A stretch of DNA of 64,000 nt, taken from the NCBI GenBank assembly GCA_902798705.1, contig CADBXS010000001.1:16489-80488 (forward strand), read 5' to 3'. A program made the translations under genes and the position numbers. Origin of the DNA: an uncultured Bacteroidales bacterium. GTDB lineage: Bacteria > Bacteroidota > Bacteroidia > Bacteroidales > Bacteroidaceae. The notes beneath the pieces are model-generated. The model ran no database searches. It worked only from the letters and a program-made list of their open reading frames with translations, and was not told the DNA's origin. Each line of letters begins with the position of its first letter. Positions within the stretch are counted from its first letter, which is position 1. Positions 32,497 to 40,381 of the stretch are shown here, in pieces.

Positions 32497-34119
32497 ATGG
32501 AAGTACAGAACTTGAAGGTGTGCGACATCACACCGAGTGCCATGAACCCGAGAAAGACCTTCGACAAGGAGTCGCTCGCGGAACTGGCTGAGAACATCAA
32601 GAACCAGGGACTGCTGCAACCGATTACGGTGCGACCTGTTCCCGAGGAAGCGAGTGTGAAGATTAACAAGGACGGCTCGACGAGCGAGTTCAAGTATGAG
32701 ATTGTCTGCGGTGAGCGTCGTTTCCGTGCCTGCAAGATGAACGGGATGGAGTACATCCTTGGCATCGTGAGGGAGATGAGCGATGAGGAAGCCTACGACG
32801 CCATGATTACCGAGAACCTTCAGCGCAGAGACGTTGACCCTATCGAAGAGGCTTTTGCCTTCTCGGAGCTGATGAAGCGAGGTGGCAAGACGAAGGACAT
32901 CGCGGCGAGGTTCGGCAAGAGTGAGCGTTTCGTTCAGGACCGCGTCCGCCTCAACGGACTCATTGACGAATTGAAGACTGTGCTCAGAGAGGGCAGGATG
33001 CCTATCAGAGCCGCTTTCCTCATTGCGAAGTTCAGCGATGAAGACCAGAAGGAGTTTTATGAGGACGGAAGTATTGGATTGCACCAAGGTTACGAAGTGG
33101 ATTATGACGACGTGAAGAACTGGGTTGACGACCATTTCGACATTCTTGACAACGTGCCTTTCCTCACTGACAAGAAGGAGGGTTGGCATGATGGCAAGGA
33201 GTTCCCGAAGTGCGAGACCTGTCTTTGCAACACGAGCAACCACGGCTGTCTGTTCTACGAGATGAAGGAGAAAGCGAAGTGCACCAAGCCTGAGTGCAAG
33301 CACAAGAAGGCACAAGCCTACGTCTGGAAGTTCATCCATGAGCACGACTTCTTGAAGAAGGGCGAAGTGTGGAGAACTGGAAAGATGGTCCTCTTCGGTG
33401 CGAAAGTTCCTTCGCAGTTTTGGGACGATGACGTGAAGGAAGCATACAAGGAGCTCGTCAAGAAGATTGAGGATGAAGGCTATGAGATGTGGTATTACGA
33501 GCAAACCAATGGCAAAATCTATTATGACAGGGAAGATGCTCGTTACAAGGAAGAGCTGGCGAGTGGAAATGCGGTAGAAGTCTTGGAGATTGCAAACTTT
33601 GAGCGCTTGAATGTGTCTGGATGGAGACTGATGCGCGAGTTGAGGAAGAACAACGTCGCTGAACTTGTTCGCAATGTGAAAGAGTTGGAGGACATCCAGA
33701 GCGACGTGGATAGCGAGGTACGGAAAACATTCGACTATACAGCGCATGACGGTGGACTTGAGCCGTTCGAGGAAATCGCCCTTAGCGCCATAATGATTAA
33801 GAACACCAACAACCTCGCTACGAAGTTCTTCAACAAGGATTCTTGGCAGATAAAGGATGAGGAGGTCATTGCCTTTGTGGAGCAGCACGAGGACATGCTG
33901 GCGGCTATTATGACTTCGTACCTCAAACAGCAGCTGGAGGCTTACACATATAGCGGATTCCGCAAGTACGTGCTTGAGCATACGCAGCCAGGAACGTATG
34001 AGGAAATCGAGGGCAGGGTGCGGACAAGCCATCAGAAGCGGATTGACGGATATGTCGCCCAGCTTGAAGAACTTGGCTATGACAAAGATGGTAACCCGAT
34101 AGAGAAAGAGGCTCAATAG
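32497..34119 (+). CDS. ParB-domain protein with zinc-binding cysteine cluster
   Basis: A 540-residue protein. Residues ~1-110 are a ParB/Srx domain (VCDITPSAMNPRKTFDKESL, EIVCGERRFRACKMNG with the GERR motif). An HTH of the KorB type follows (~130-180; GGKTKDIAARFGKSERFVQDRVRL). A cysteine cluster at ~235-270 (CETCLCNTSNHGC...CTKPECKHKK) may bind zinc. The C-terminal half has no recognised domain. It is probably a phage DNA-binding regulator or nuclease, common in Bacteroidales phages; no ParA partner is present, so partition is unlikely. Confidence 0.8.
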   Translation: MEVQNLKVCDITPSAMNPRKTFDKESLAELAENIKNQGLLQPITVRPVPEEASVKINKDGSTSEFKYEIVCGERRFRACKMNGMEYILGIVREMSDEEAYDAMITENLQRRDVDPIEEAFAFSELMKRGGKTKDIAARFGKSERFVQDRVRLNGLIDELKTVLREGRMPIRAAFLIAKFSDEDQKEFYEDGSIGLHQGYEVDYDDVKNWVDDHFDILDNVPFLTDKKEGWHDGKEFPKCETCLCNTSNHGCLFYEMKEKAKCTKPECKHKKAQAYVWKFIHEHDFLKKGEVWRTGKMVLFGAKVPSQFWDDDVKEAYKELVKKIEDEGYEMWYYEQTNGKIYYDREDARYKEELASGNAVEVLEIANFERLNVSGWRLMRELRKNNVAELVRNVKELEDIQSDVDSEVRKTFDYTAHDGGLEPFEEIALSAIMIKNTNNLATKFFNKDSWQIKDEEVIAFVEQHEDMLAAIMTSYLKQQLEAYTYSGFRKYVLEHTQPGTYEEIEGRVRTSHQKRIDGYVAQLEELGYDKDGNPIEKEAQ

Positions 34120-34139
34120 TGAGCCACACCGAGACTTTG

Positions 34140-34163
34140 GGAGTGAGACTATATCACTCCCAT
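34140..34163 (+). terminator. Hairpin after the ParB gene
   Basis: GGGAGTGA-GACTATA-TCACTCCC, an 8-bp perfect stem, then ATTGTTATT. Candidate terminator or mRNA-end stabiliser. Confidence 0.55.
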
Positions 34164-34204
34164 TGTTATTGTCACGAAGGTCGTAAAACGAAAAAACTGA
34201 GCCT

Positions 34205-34438
34205 ATGGTCATCCTCAACGGAAAGAGAATCAATGAAGAGCCTGCGTGCTGCGGGCAGTGTCCGTTCCTCTTTGACTACTCGACACAGATGAGTCCTGCA
34301 AGGGGTCCATTGCCTTGCACGTTGTTCAACGAGCGGCACAAAAGAATGACAGATCCGCCGAGGCGATGCAAGAAGATGTTCAAGCAGGCACTTGCATATC
34401 CCGACGGGTCGGAGCTGGGCATCTACGAGAAGGACTGA
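34205..34438 (+). CDS. Small Cys-rich phage protein
   Basis: A 77-residue protein with CCGQCPFLFDY near the N-terminus, then PLPCTLFNERHKRMTDPPRRCKKMF. The spacing of four to five Cys suggests a zinc knuckle. No family recognised. 85 nt after the ParB gene. Confidence 0.65.
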   Translation: MVILNGKRINEEPACCGQCPFLFDYSTQMSPARGPLPCTLFNERHKRMTDPPRRCKKMFKQALAYPDGSELGIYEKD

Positions 34439-34458
34439 GCAAACCAAAACTAAATAAC

Positions 34459-34803
34459 ATGATAGAACTGAACAAGAACACGCAGAAGTGTGTCCGTATG
34501 CTGACGACGTACCGCCTGCATGGTAAGCTGCGCAGGCACGCGACGCTCAGGCTTCTCAGTCTGATGCTCTCTCTGAAGTGGAGGGAGATGGATGAGGGTG
34601 TGGGTCGCAGGTGCGAGCGTGAGCGGATGAGGGAGCTGCTGCGTCCGAGCGTTTTTGGTCAGGTTCCTGATGAAGACACGAACGAGTATGAGGACTACCA
34701 CCTTGCTGGCGCGGACTTGGTTCTGATGCTGGTGGGGTTTCTGAGGAAGAGCGGAGTGAAGGACGTTGAGAAGCTGATAAGGCGACGTCTGGAGAAGGAA
34801 TAG
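34459..34803 (+). CDS. Small phage protein, function unknown
   Basis: A 114-residue helical protein, Arg-rich (TYRLHGKLRRHATLRLLSLMLSL; RRCERERMRELLRP). ATG 34459 is 20 nt after the previous stop; an upstream in-frame extension overlaps that gene and is not favoured. No family recognised. Confidence 0.6.
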   Translation: MIELNKNTQKCVRMLTTYRLHGKLRRHATLRLLSLMLSLKWREMDEGVGRRCERERMRELLRPSVFGQVPDEDTNEYEDYHLAGADLVLMLVGFLRKSGVKDVEKLIRRRLEKE

Positions 34804-34855
34804 GCACTAAGAAAGGTGCTGTTGAAAATGTGTTGTTGAATTAAAATTAGTGTTT

Positions 34856-35512
34856 ATGAATCGAGAAGTGATTCCCATCTCCAAATTGGAGATGAACCGT
34901 GGGCAGGTGGAAGGCTTGCCCAAGAATCCTCGCTTCTTCCGTGACAGTCGCTTCGAGGCGATGAAGAAGAGCATCGAGGATTGTCCAGAGATGCTGGACC
35001 TGCGAGAGTTGATAGTCTATCCGTATGGGGACAAGTACGTGGTCATTGGCGGCAACCTGAGGCTGAGGGCGTGCAAGGAACTGGGACACCAGGAATGTCC
35101 GTGCAAGGTGCTGAAGGCGGACACTTCCGTGGCGAAGCTGCGGGAGATAGCAAGCAAGGACAACATCTCCTTCGGAGAGACTGACATGGATGCGCTGCTG
35201 AACGAGTGGGACAGACAGGAGTTGCAGGACTGGGGTATGGAACTGCCCGAGGAGAAGAAGAAGGACCCGTTCAAGGAGCGGTTTGATGCCGTGAAGAACG
35301 AGGACGCGGTGTATCCGCTCATTCCCAAGTTTGACGAGAAGCATGAGCTGTTCATCATCCAGAGCGCTAACGAGGTCGATAGCAACTGGCTGCGTGAGCG
35401 TCTGAACATGCAGCACATGAAGTCGTACAAGACGGGGAAGGTGATGAAGTCTAATGTAATCAGCGTGAAAGATGTTCGTGAAGCCCTTGAGAATTGTCAT
35501 CCCCAGCCATAA
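34856..35512 (+). CDS. ParB-like nuclease-domain protein
   Basis: A 218-residue protein. The N-terminal ~95 residues are a ParB/Srx domain: VIPISKLEMNRGQ, NPRFFRDSRFEAMKKSIEDCPEMLD, then YVVIGGNLRLRACKELG, where GGNLR replaces GERR. This version is typical of phage ParB domains linked to DNA-modification enzymes. The rest is charged. It overlaps the glycosyltransferase-like gene by 41 nt. Confidence 0.8.
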   Translation: MNREVIPISKLEMNRGQVEGLPKNPRFFRDSRFEAMKKSIEDCPEMLDLRELIVYPYGDKYVVIGGNLRLRACKELGHQECPCKVLKADTSVAKLREIASKDNISFGETDMDALLNEWDRQELQDWGMELPEEKKKDPFKERFDAVKNEDAVYPLIPKFDEKHELFIIQSANEVDSNWLRERLNMQHMKSYKTGKVMKSNVISVKDVREALENCHPQP

Positions 35513-36239
35513 GCGGCATGACAGGGTGTTCGCGAAGTATTTAGTAACGGACCCGATTATCTGTGTGGCGGAGAGTCAGAAGGACTTGTACAAGCGTTTC
35601 AATCCTGACTGCGAGATAGTCACCCATCCCGACGATGTGGTTGGCTTGATTCCGAAGCGCAACTGGATGGCGAGGCATTTCGGCAACCTCTTCATGCTGG
35701 ACGACGATGTGCATACGTGCAAGTACCTGGCAGCGGACTATGGCGATTGCTCGGTCATCAAGGACAGGGAGAAGGTGACGCGGATCATCCATGAGCTGTA
35801 TGACCTTGCCGAGGTGCTCGACGTGCATGTGTTCGGCTTCACGAACAGGACGACCCCGATGATGTACGAGGAGAACGCATGGCTGTCGTTCTCGAAGATG
35901 ATAACCGGCTGCTCGTATGGTGTGCGGTACAAGAAGGGCGTGACATGGTGGAACGAGGACTTGAAGTTGAAGGAGGACTTCTGGATAAGCTGCTTCGCGA
36001 AGTTCAAGGAGCGGAGGATTCTCACTGACCTGCGCTATTCTTTCAGTCAGAAGGACACGTTCGTGAATCCTGGAGGACTGAGTGCCTTCCGCAACGTGGA
36101 GGAGGAGCGGCGCAGCATCCTGCTCATCAGGAAGCACTTTGGCGAGTGCATCCAGATGAAGGGCGGTGCCTGCAACAACGGGAAAGGCTCGACGAAGCAG
36201 ATGGTGGAGTATAACATAAGCGTGAAGTTTCCATTTTAG
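35472..36239 (+). CDS. Glycosyltransferase-like phage protein (GT-A type)
   Basis: A 255-residue protein. It opens PLRIVIPSHKRHDRV, then FGNLFMLDDDVHTCKYL, a D-x-D-type nucleotide-sugar site (~75-81). KGVTWWNEDLKLKEDFWISC and SQKDTFVNPGGLSAF follow, as in GT-A proteins that act on unusual acceptors. The overlap with a ParB-domain gene recalls phage base-modification clusters (TAGT-type glycosyltransferases), so glycosylation of modified DNA bases is possible, but no hydroxylating or methylating enzyme is seen nearby. The acceptor is unknown. Confidence 0.65.
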   Translation: MFVKPLRIVIPSHKRHDRVFAKYLVTDPIICVAESQKDLYKRFNPDCEIVTHPDDVVGLIPKRNWMARHFGNLFMLDDDVHTCKYLAADYGDCSVIKDREKVTRIIHELYDLAEVLDVHVFGFTNRTTPMMYEENAWLSFSKMITGCSYGVRYKKGVTWWNEDLKLKEDFWISCFAKFKERRILTDLRYSFSQKDTFVNPGGLSAFRNVEEERRSILLIRKHFGECIQMKGGACNNGKGSTKQMVEYNISVKFPF

Positions 36240-36240
36240 A

Positions 36241-36269
36241 CTCGCTGCAAAACAGCGAGGAACGGTGGC
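36241..36269 (+). repeat. Palindromic element type A, copy A4
   Basis: CTCGCTG-CAAAA-CAGCGAG + GAACGGTGGC, perfect. It begins 2 nt after the previous stop codon. A decayed copy with tail GAACGGCTAAC follows at 36280-36290. Confidence 0.85.
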
Positions 36270-36291
36270 AAACCTTGGGGAACGGCTAACA

Positions 36292-36355
36292 AACGTTAAG
36301 GCGTGAAAATGGCGGGCTTTCTGTTCTCTTTTCTCGCTCTAAACGACGAGGTTTG
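36292..36355 (+). promoter_or_regulatory. Phage promoter module 3
   Basis: AACGTTAAGG box at 36292, GTGAAAATGGCGGG, weak TTC at the -33 position, -7 variant GAGGTTTG at 36348-36355. Box to -7 end is 64 nt. Confidence 0.6.
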
Positions 36356-36376
36356 CAGAGCAAAACGAGAGCAATT

Positions 36377-36916
36377 ATGTTACCTCCTACTATCAACGGC
36401 TATAACTTCTTCGAGTGCTCCAGCGCACTCCAGAAGGCAATCAGAAGAGCCGACCATGCTGTCGCTGGATACTTCGCACTGGAACTGTGGTCGAGCGGCT
36501 ACGGGAACTATGTGTGGAAGAGGCTTTACACCATCAGTGCCGAAGACTGCTGGGGCCTCATCACGGGTGAGATTGACGCGCTTCACAACGGCTACGTGCT
36601 GGTCAACAAGGGTCAGCCTGAGCAGAAAGGCAGAATCTTCATCAGCAAGGCGGTGCTGCTGCTTTGCGACGTGAGGAAGTGCAGGGACGCTGACCACCTT
36701 CAGAACTTCGTGTATGACCTCAACGATGTCGAGGTGGCGAAGTGGATTGACGATGTGCGTCTGCATCCCATCCCTGTGCCTGACTACACGTTCGACGTGC
36801 ATACGAGCAGGGGCAGGAAGATGGGCAAGACGAAGAAGGACTTCTTCCGCGATGAGCTGAGAGCCCTGCATCCGAGAGAACCAGGACTGTTCGACAACCT
36901 CGTGGAGGATGACTGA
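36377..36916 (+). CDS. Phage protein with a RarA/clamp-loader-lid-like segment
   Basis: A 179-residue protein. ATG 36377 lies downstream of promoter module 3; an earlier in-frame codon at 36353 overlaps the -7 box. Residues ~10-70 (ALQKAIRRADHAVAGYFALELWSSGYGNYVWKRLYTISAEDCWG) resemble the helical AAA-associated domain of RarA/WRNIP1, where SEDIG follows an R-R pair. No ATPase domain is present. The C-terminus is basic then acidic. A role in replication or repair is a guess. Confidence 0.6.
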   Translation: MLPPTINGYNFFECSSALQKAIRRADHAVAGYFALELWSSGYGNYVWKRLYTISAEDCWGLITGEIDALHNGYVLVNKGQPEQKGRIFISKAVLLLCDVRKCRDADHLQNFVYDLNDVEVAKWIDDVRLHPIPVPDYTFDVHTSRGRKMGKTKKDFFRDELRALHPREPGLFDNLVEDD

Positions 36917-36918
36917 GA

Positions 36919-36947
36919 CCGAAGACGAAATCTTCGGGAACGGTGGC
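36919..36947 (+). repeat. Palindromic element type A, copy A6
   Basis: CCGAAGA-CGAAA-TCTTCGG + GAACGGTGGC, perfect. It starts 2 nt after the preceding stop and ends 8 nt before promoter module 4. Confidence 0.85.
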
Positions 36948-36955
36948 AGTTAGCA

Positions 36956-37020
36956 AATGTTAAGGCGATAAAATGGTGGGGGTTGCGGCTTGCAACTCTC
37001 GCCTTTTATCACGAGGATTG
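36956..37020 (+). promoter_or_regulatory. Phage promoter module 4
   Basis: AATGTTAAGG box at 36956, TTG at 36990-36992, 20-nt spacer, -7 variant GAGGATTG at 37013-37020. Box to -7 end is 65 nt. Confidence 0.7.
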
Positions 37021-37057
37021 CAGCATCAAAACAAAAACATATAAAACAAAGTGCTTT

Positions 37058-37234
37058 ATGAAACTAATGGCAAAATTCTACGTGGACAACAAGGTTGTCA
37101 AGAGAATGGAGGCAAGGGACATCAGCCACATCGTCCCAAGTGATAACCCCGAAACAGATTTGTATCCCCTCGTCGTGTTCAAGAACGATGGCGAGTGGTT
37201 CTGCTGCGAGGAGATTGACTACTATGAGGAGTAA
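37058..37234 (+). CDS. Small phage protein, function unknown
   Basis: A 58-residue protein (MKLMAKFYVDNKVVKRMEARDISHI), ending in an acidic EWFCCEEIDYYEE. The start is placed at ATG 37058 because the longer frame from 36983 begins upstream of the transcription start of module 4. No family recognised. Confidence 0.6.
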   Translation: MKLMAKFYVDNKVVKRMEARDISHIVPSDNPETDLYPLVVFKNDGEWFCCEEIDYYEE

Positions 37235-37236
37235 CC

Positions 37237-37306
37237 ACGAATTTCACGAATTAAACGAATGATTATTTGACACGAATTGTCACGAATTATTCACGAATTA
37301 AACGAA
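37237..37306 (+). repeat. CACGAATT repeats
   Basis: ACCACGAATTTCACGAATTAAACG, then CACGAATTGTCACGAATT and a second ATTCACGAATTAAACGAATT. Related to the host repeat at 3722-3745. Confidence 0.7.
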
Positions 37307-37313
37307 TTGGACT

Positions 37314-37595
37314 ATGGCAAAGCAAGAAACGACGGTCCTGAAGTTCGAGGACTATGTGGAAAAGGCTTCTCGACTCTATAACCTGGCACTCGAAGGAAAG
37401 GTGAGCAAGGTGTATGTGTCGGTGCGCAAGCGTTGGTGCACGGTGTATCTGAACATTGACAAGACGAAAGACCATCCTCAGTGGGTTGGCGTGTATGACT
37501 TCGTTGGCGAGGAGCACCTTGATGATGGTTACACCAACGAGGACGAATGGAAGCGACTGGAGAGGCAGATGAAAGAACTGAATGTGAAACTCTAA
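37314..37595 (+). CDS. Small phage protein, function unknown
   Basis: A 93-residue alpha/beta-looking protein (TVLKFEDYVEKASRLYNLALEG, then VSKVYVSVRKRWCTVYLNIDK), ending in a helix (EWKRLERQMKELNVKL). No family recognised. GGACTATG precedes it, close to the GATTTGACTATG context of three genes downstream. Confidence 0.6.
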   Translation: MAKQETTVLKFEDYVEKASRLYNLALEGKVSKVYVSVRKRWCTVYLNIDKTKDHPQWVGVYDFVGEEHLDDGYTNEDEWKRLERQMKELNVKL

Positions 37596-37610
37596 AACGT
37601 AGGCGATATT

Positions 37611-37937
37611 ATGACAACTCTTGAAATACATTACATGCAGTCAGTTATAGGCATACATGACGAGATAAGAAAGGCGAATGAGCGTGGTGTTGACTGGGAG
37701 CAGCGCAGGTACGAGATAGCGAAGGAGATGCTGCCATGCATCGCAGAGACTACGCGGTCTATCTTGGCGAGTGGGCACGGGCTTGGTGATGAAGCAGAAG
37801 GAAAGACGGTTCCCGAGGTGTGCGCATCATCCGCGGTGGTGTTCGCTGATGCTTTGATTGCTGAGCTGCGGAAAGAGAAAAAGGCAGAACTTAGTCAGCC
37901 AGTGACTAAGACGGGTAACAAAGGTTTTACTGACTAA
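37611..37937 (+). CDS. Small helical phage protein
   Basis: A 108-residue helical protein (QSVIGIHDEIRKANERGVDWEQRRYEIAKEM; SSAVVFADALIAELRKEKKAEL). No family recognised. 15 nt after the previous gene. Confidence 0.6.
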   Translation: MTTLEIHYMQSVIGIHDEIRKANERGVDWEQRRYEIAKEMLPCIAETTRSILASGHGLGDEAEGKTVPEVCASSAVVFADALIAELRKEKKAELSQPVTKTGNKGFTD

Positions 37938-37949
37938 ACGGATTTGACT

Positions 37950-38213
37950 ATGAAAACGTTTACGTTTGGAAAATACAAATCCCAACTTGTTGATTCTGTC
38001 ATACAGTTCGACCCAAGCTATGTCTTGTGGGCTTCTAAGAATGTTTCCTTTTTCAATCCGTCAGAAGAACAGGTTGAAAAGTGCAAGAAACGGATAAGAC
38101 AAACAAGGCTTTCCTATTTTGACAGAATGGCGATGTTAGAAAGAAGTATGGGTGATTTTGACGAGGAGGATGATTGCTCTGAGTTTTGGGATGAATGCTT
38201 TGGGGTAATTTAG
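37950..38213 (+). CDS. DUF3820-like phage protein
   Basis: An 87-residue protein starting MKTFTFGKYKSQLVDSVIQFDPSYVLWASKNV: the FGKYK...DPSYxLWA pattern is that of DUF3820 and of the tail of some phage DnaQ-type exonucleases. The C-terminus is acidic. It is preceded by GATTTGACTATG; TTG at 37944 is an unlikely earlier start. Confidence 0.65.
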   Translation: MKTFTFGKYKSQLVDSVIQFDPSYVLWASKNVSFFNPSEEQVEKCKKRIRQTRLSYFDRMAMLERSMGDFDEEDDCSEFWDECFGVI

Positions 38214-38226
38214 ATGAACGGATAAA

Positions 38227-38373
38227 ATGAAAGAAGAAAGGTCAAGGATGGATATCATCCTTCTGCTTGCGTTCCTCCTGTCGTATGCGTTAGGAGGTGA
38301 CAGAGAAATTCTACACACAGGTTTGGTGTACTTCATCGCCTGTAAGTTAGCGTATCTATCAAACAAAGATTAA
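38227..38373 (+). CDS. Very small membrane protein
   Basis: 48 codons, MKEERSRMDIILLLAFLLSY then GLVYFIACKLAYLSNKD: two short hydrophobic stretches around a GGDRE turn, suggesting a two-pass micro-membrane protein. It lies 13 nt after the DUF3820-like gene and 12 nt before the next. Confidence 0.5.
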   Translation: MKEERSRMDIILLLAFLLSYALGGDREILHTGLVYFIACKLAYLSNKD

Positions 38374-38385
38374 ACTGATTTGACT

Positions 38386-38967
38386 ATGAAACTATACAAA
38401 GGAACTGCACCATGCCCAGGATGTGGACGAACGGGCGAAGAAGTAGCACGTAGTAGTAAAGAATCGCTGTGCCATGACTGCATGGACACATTGAAAATAG
38501 GCAGGACTATCGTCAAGGAGAGAAATCTTGACCGTAACCATTTCCTAATGGATGACCTTACCACTGGCTTTATTACTTGGTATCAAATCCGCGATAAGGA
38601 TATTGACGGAAGTCTGCGAGAGTTGTTGAGGACTTTCTCACAATTTGATAGCAGATATGCTGTAGGTTATTGCCGACAAGATTCCATGCTTGCTGGATAT
38701 GCTGGAAGTGGTACGTCACACGACTGTTTTGTATTGCCGAAGGTAACGTTTGAAGCGGCAAAGAAATTGTGCCACGCCATCAAAGATGCTGTTGACGAGT
38801 TAAATCGCGAACGTGATAATTACAAAGACGAGCTCGACAAAAAACTGAACGAGGAGCGTAATCGCATCTACAATGACGGCGTGGCACACGGTCGTAACCT
38901 TCTGATGCAACTAAATAGTGGCGATATCAGTGTCAACGACTTCCAAAAGCCAGTCAAGAAATTCTGA
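38386..38967 (+). CDS. Zinc-ribbon phage protein
   Basis: A 193-residue protein. The N-terminus has two Cys pairs, CPGC (~11-14) and CHDC (~31-34), a zinc ribbon. The middle has no known domain; the C-terminal half has a coiled coil (VDELNRERDNYKDELDKKLNEE). Start context GATTTGACTATG. Function unknown. Confidence 0.65.
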   Translation: MKLYKGTAPCPGCGRTGEEVARSSKESLCHDCMDTLKIGRTIVKERNLDRNHFLMDDLTTGFITWYQIRDKDIDGSLRELLRTFSQFDSRYAVGYCRQDSMLAGYAGSGTSHDCFVLPKVTFEAAKKLCHAIKDAVDELNRERDNYKDELDKKLNEERNRIYNDGVAHGRNLLMQLNSGDISVNDFQKPVKKF

Positions 38968-39004
38968 ATATGGAACAAAAAACAGATAAAACAAAGATTT
39001 GACT

Positions 39005-39340
39005 ATGACAGCAAAAGAACTGATAGGGATTCTGAGTGTCGTTGACCCTGACTCTGAGGTGCGTATGACTTTAGGCAGAGACAAAGTTTACCGAGAGGCG
39101 TGCGCCAAGGCAGAGCTGGCGGTAGGGGAGTGTCTTGGCGACTTCACGATAGACCGTGTATGTATTTACAAACCCGAATACGATGGTAGCGACGAAGACA
39201 ACTACCCTTTGTGGGCAGACATTACTCTGAAGCAGGACAACCTCATCGACTTGGATGATTGTGCCGCATGGTTCGACGAGATGTATCAGAAGAGTGAAAA
39301 ATATGAAGAAGCGAGAAAACGGATTGATAAGTTGTTATGA
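39005..39340 (+). CDS. Small phage protein, function unknown
   Basis: A 111-residue acidic protein (MTAKELIGILSVVDPDSEVRMTL) that resembles in pattern small phage proteins opening with TVKELIEKL and DPDSEV; strands follow (FTIDRVCIYKPEYDG). It ends in a helix and overlaps the next gene by ATGA. Start context GATTTGACTATG. Confidence 0.65.
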   Translation: MTAKELIGILSVVDPDSEVRMTLGRDKVYREACAKAELAVGECLGDFTIDRVCIYKPEYDGSDEDNYPLWADITLKQDNLIDLDDCAAWFDEMYQKSEKYEEARKRIDKLL

Positions 39341-39546
39341 AAGCATACACACGGCCTCGCATCAGGGTCGAGACGGTTTTTGGGAAGGATGAGCTGTTGG
39401 CGATCAATCCTCATCCAGTGGAATACAGCTGGGGAACTGACTGGACGATAGACCACACCATCCCTGCGGGTGACGTGGACTTGCAGGACAAGCCGCGCGA
39501 TGAAGAACCGAAAGGAGAGAAACAGGTATGTGGCGACCTGTGGTGA
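39337..39546 (+). CDS. Small phage protein, function unknown
   Basis: A 69-residue protein (YTRPRIRVETVFGKDELLAINPHPVEY), ATGA-coupled to the gene before. The C-terminal PRDEEPKGEKQ is charged. The short RVETVF...LLA segment resembles the substrate-like tails of small Bacteroidales peptides, but the gene is otherwise unrecognised. Confidence 0.55.
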   Translation: MKAYTRPRIRVETVFGKDELLAINPHPVEYSWGTDWTIDHTIPAGDVDLQDKPRDEEPKGEKQVCGDLW

Positions 39547-39644
39547 AGCGCCCACGAGTGATTAACCTTTTCCGCCTTGGCACAATACACGTTCCTAACA
39601 TTCTTTCTACCTACCGAGGCGGAGCAATAACGACATGCCGATGA
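39528..39644 (+). CDS. Possible 38-residue basic protein
   Basis: An ATG at 39528, preceded by GGAGAGAAACAG, opens 38 codons (MWRPVVKRPRVINLFRLGTI...) overlapping the previous gene by 19 nt. It is basic and ends with TTCR. Without comparison it cannot be told from chance. The remaining DNA to 39809 shows only the hairpin below. Confidence 0.35.
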   Translation: MWRPVVKRPRVINLFRLGTIHVPNILSTYRGGAITTCR

Positions 39645-39756
39645 GGATACCCAAATGTTCCGACAGTGTGGAACCACATTTTTACTGAAAACAAACTCCG
39701 AAAAGCGAAATCATTTGCCGGCGTAGCACAAGCAGTGCAAGGCTCATCCCCTGGGT

Positions 39757-39786
39757 GGCGGTAGAGTCCGCCCGTCGGCTTTTTAC
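39757..39786 (+). terminator. Candidate terminator
   Basis: GGCGG (39757-39761) / CCGCC (39768-39772) with a 6-nt loop, then GTCGGCTTTTTA. Short stem but followed by five Ts. Confidence 0.5.
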
Positions 39787-39809
39787 CAAAACAAAAATTC
39801 CGAGCAACT

Positions 39810-40016
39810 ATGACAAAGAAATGGACTGAGAAGGACGACGAGCTGATGCGGAGGCTCTACGAGAACGGGCTGCGGCATCTGCGCGATGAGACTCCCGAGA
39901 AGAGGAAGGAGCGGATGGCGAAGATTAACGCATCGCGCAAGGAGCACATCCGACGAGAGAGAATCAGGATTCACTACGGGCTTGAGCCGCTCGGTGGATT
40001 GGTGAAGAAATGGTGA
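39810..40016 (+). CDS. Small basic phage protein, possible HTH
   Basis: A 68-residue protein starting MTKKWTEKDDELMRRLYENGL, like the first helix of SANT/HTH domains that follow W-T-x-E-E-D. The rest is a basic helix (RKERMAKINASRKEHIRRERI). May bind DNA. Confidence 0.6.
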   Translation: MTKKWTEKDDELMRRLYENGLRHLRDETPEKRKERMAKINASRKEHIRRERIRIHYGLEPLGGLVKKW

Positions 40017-40030
40017 ATGGCTGACAGATT

Positions 40031-40351
40031 ATGGCATTTACGACACAAGGATATATCAACAAGAACAAGCGACTGGCAGCAGCCGACGCGAAGATAACCC
40101 AGCCAGAAGGTGAGTTCGTCAAGGCGATGTTCTTCAGCAAGGGCGAACGTGTTGGCGTGCTGGCGGTTTATGAGGGGAGGATGGAGTGGACGGTTTATGC
40201 CGACCCGATGATGAGTTCTCATGTTGATTGGAACGACCCCGATTGCACATGCCTTAACGGGCTTGGTTCACCAACCACCATCATTCATGTGATGTCAGCC
40301 TTGCACGAGCAAGGTTTTGTATTCACTAACGAAAGGCTATGGACAGACTGA
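40031..40351 (+). CDS. Small phage protein, function unknown
   Basis: A 106-residue protein with MAFTTQGYINKNKRLAAAD and a beta-rich middle (VGVLAVYEGRMEWTVYAD). No family recognised. A palindromic element follows directly after the stop. Confidence 0.6.
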   Translation: MAFTTQGYINKNKRLAAADAKITQPEGEFVKAMFFSKGERVGVLAVYEGRMEWTVYADPMMSSHVDWNDPDCTCLNGLGSPTTIIHVMSALHEQGFVFTNERLWTD

Positions 40352-40352
40352 G

Positions 40353-40381
40353 GTCACGCCAGAGGCGCGACTTACGGAGAA
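40353..40381 (+). repeat. Palindromic element type B, copy B3
   Basis: GTCACGC-CAGAG-GCGCGAC + TTACGGAGAA; one mismatch. Begins 1 nt after the stop codon. Confidence 0.75.

Noticed and set aside
32482..34233. 583-codon - strand frame opposite the ParB gene
   Set aside because: Antisense shadow; Leu/Val/His-rich with no motif, while the + frame has ParB and HTH motifs.
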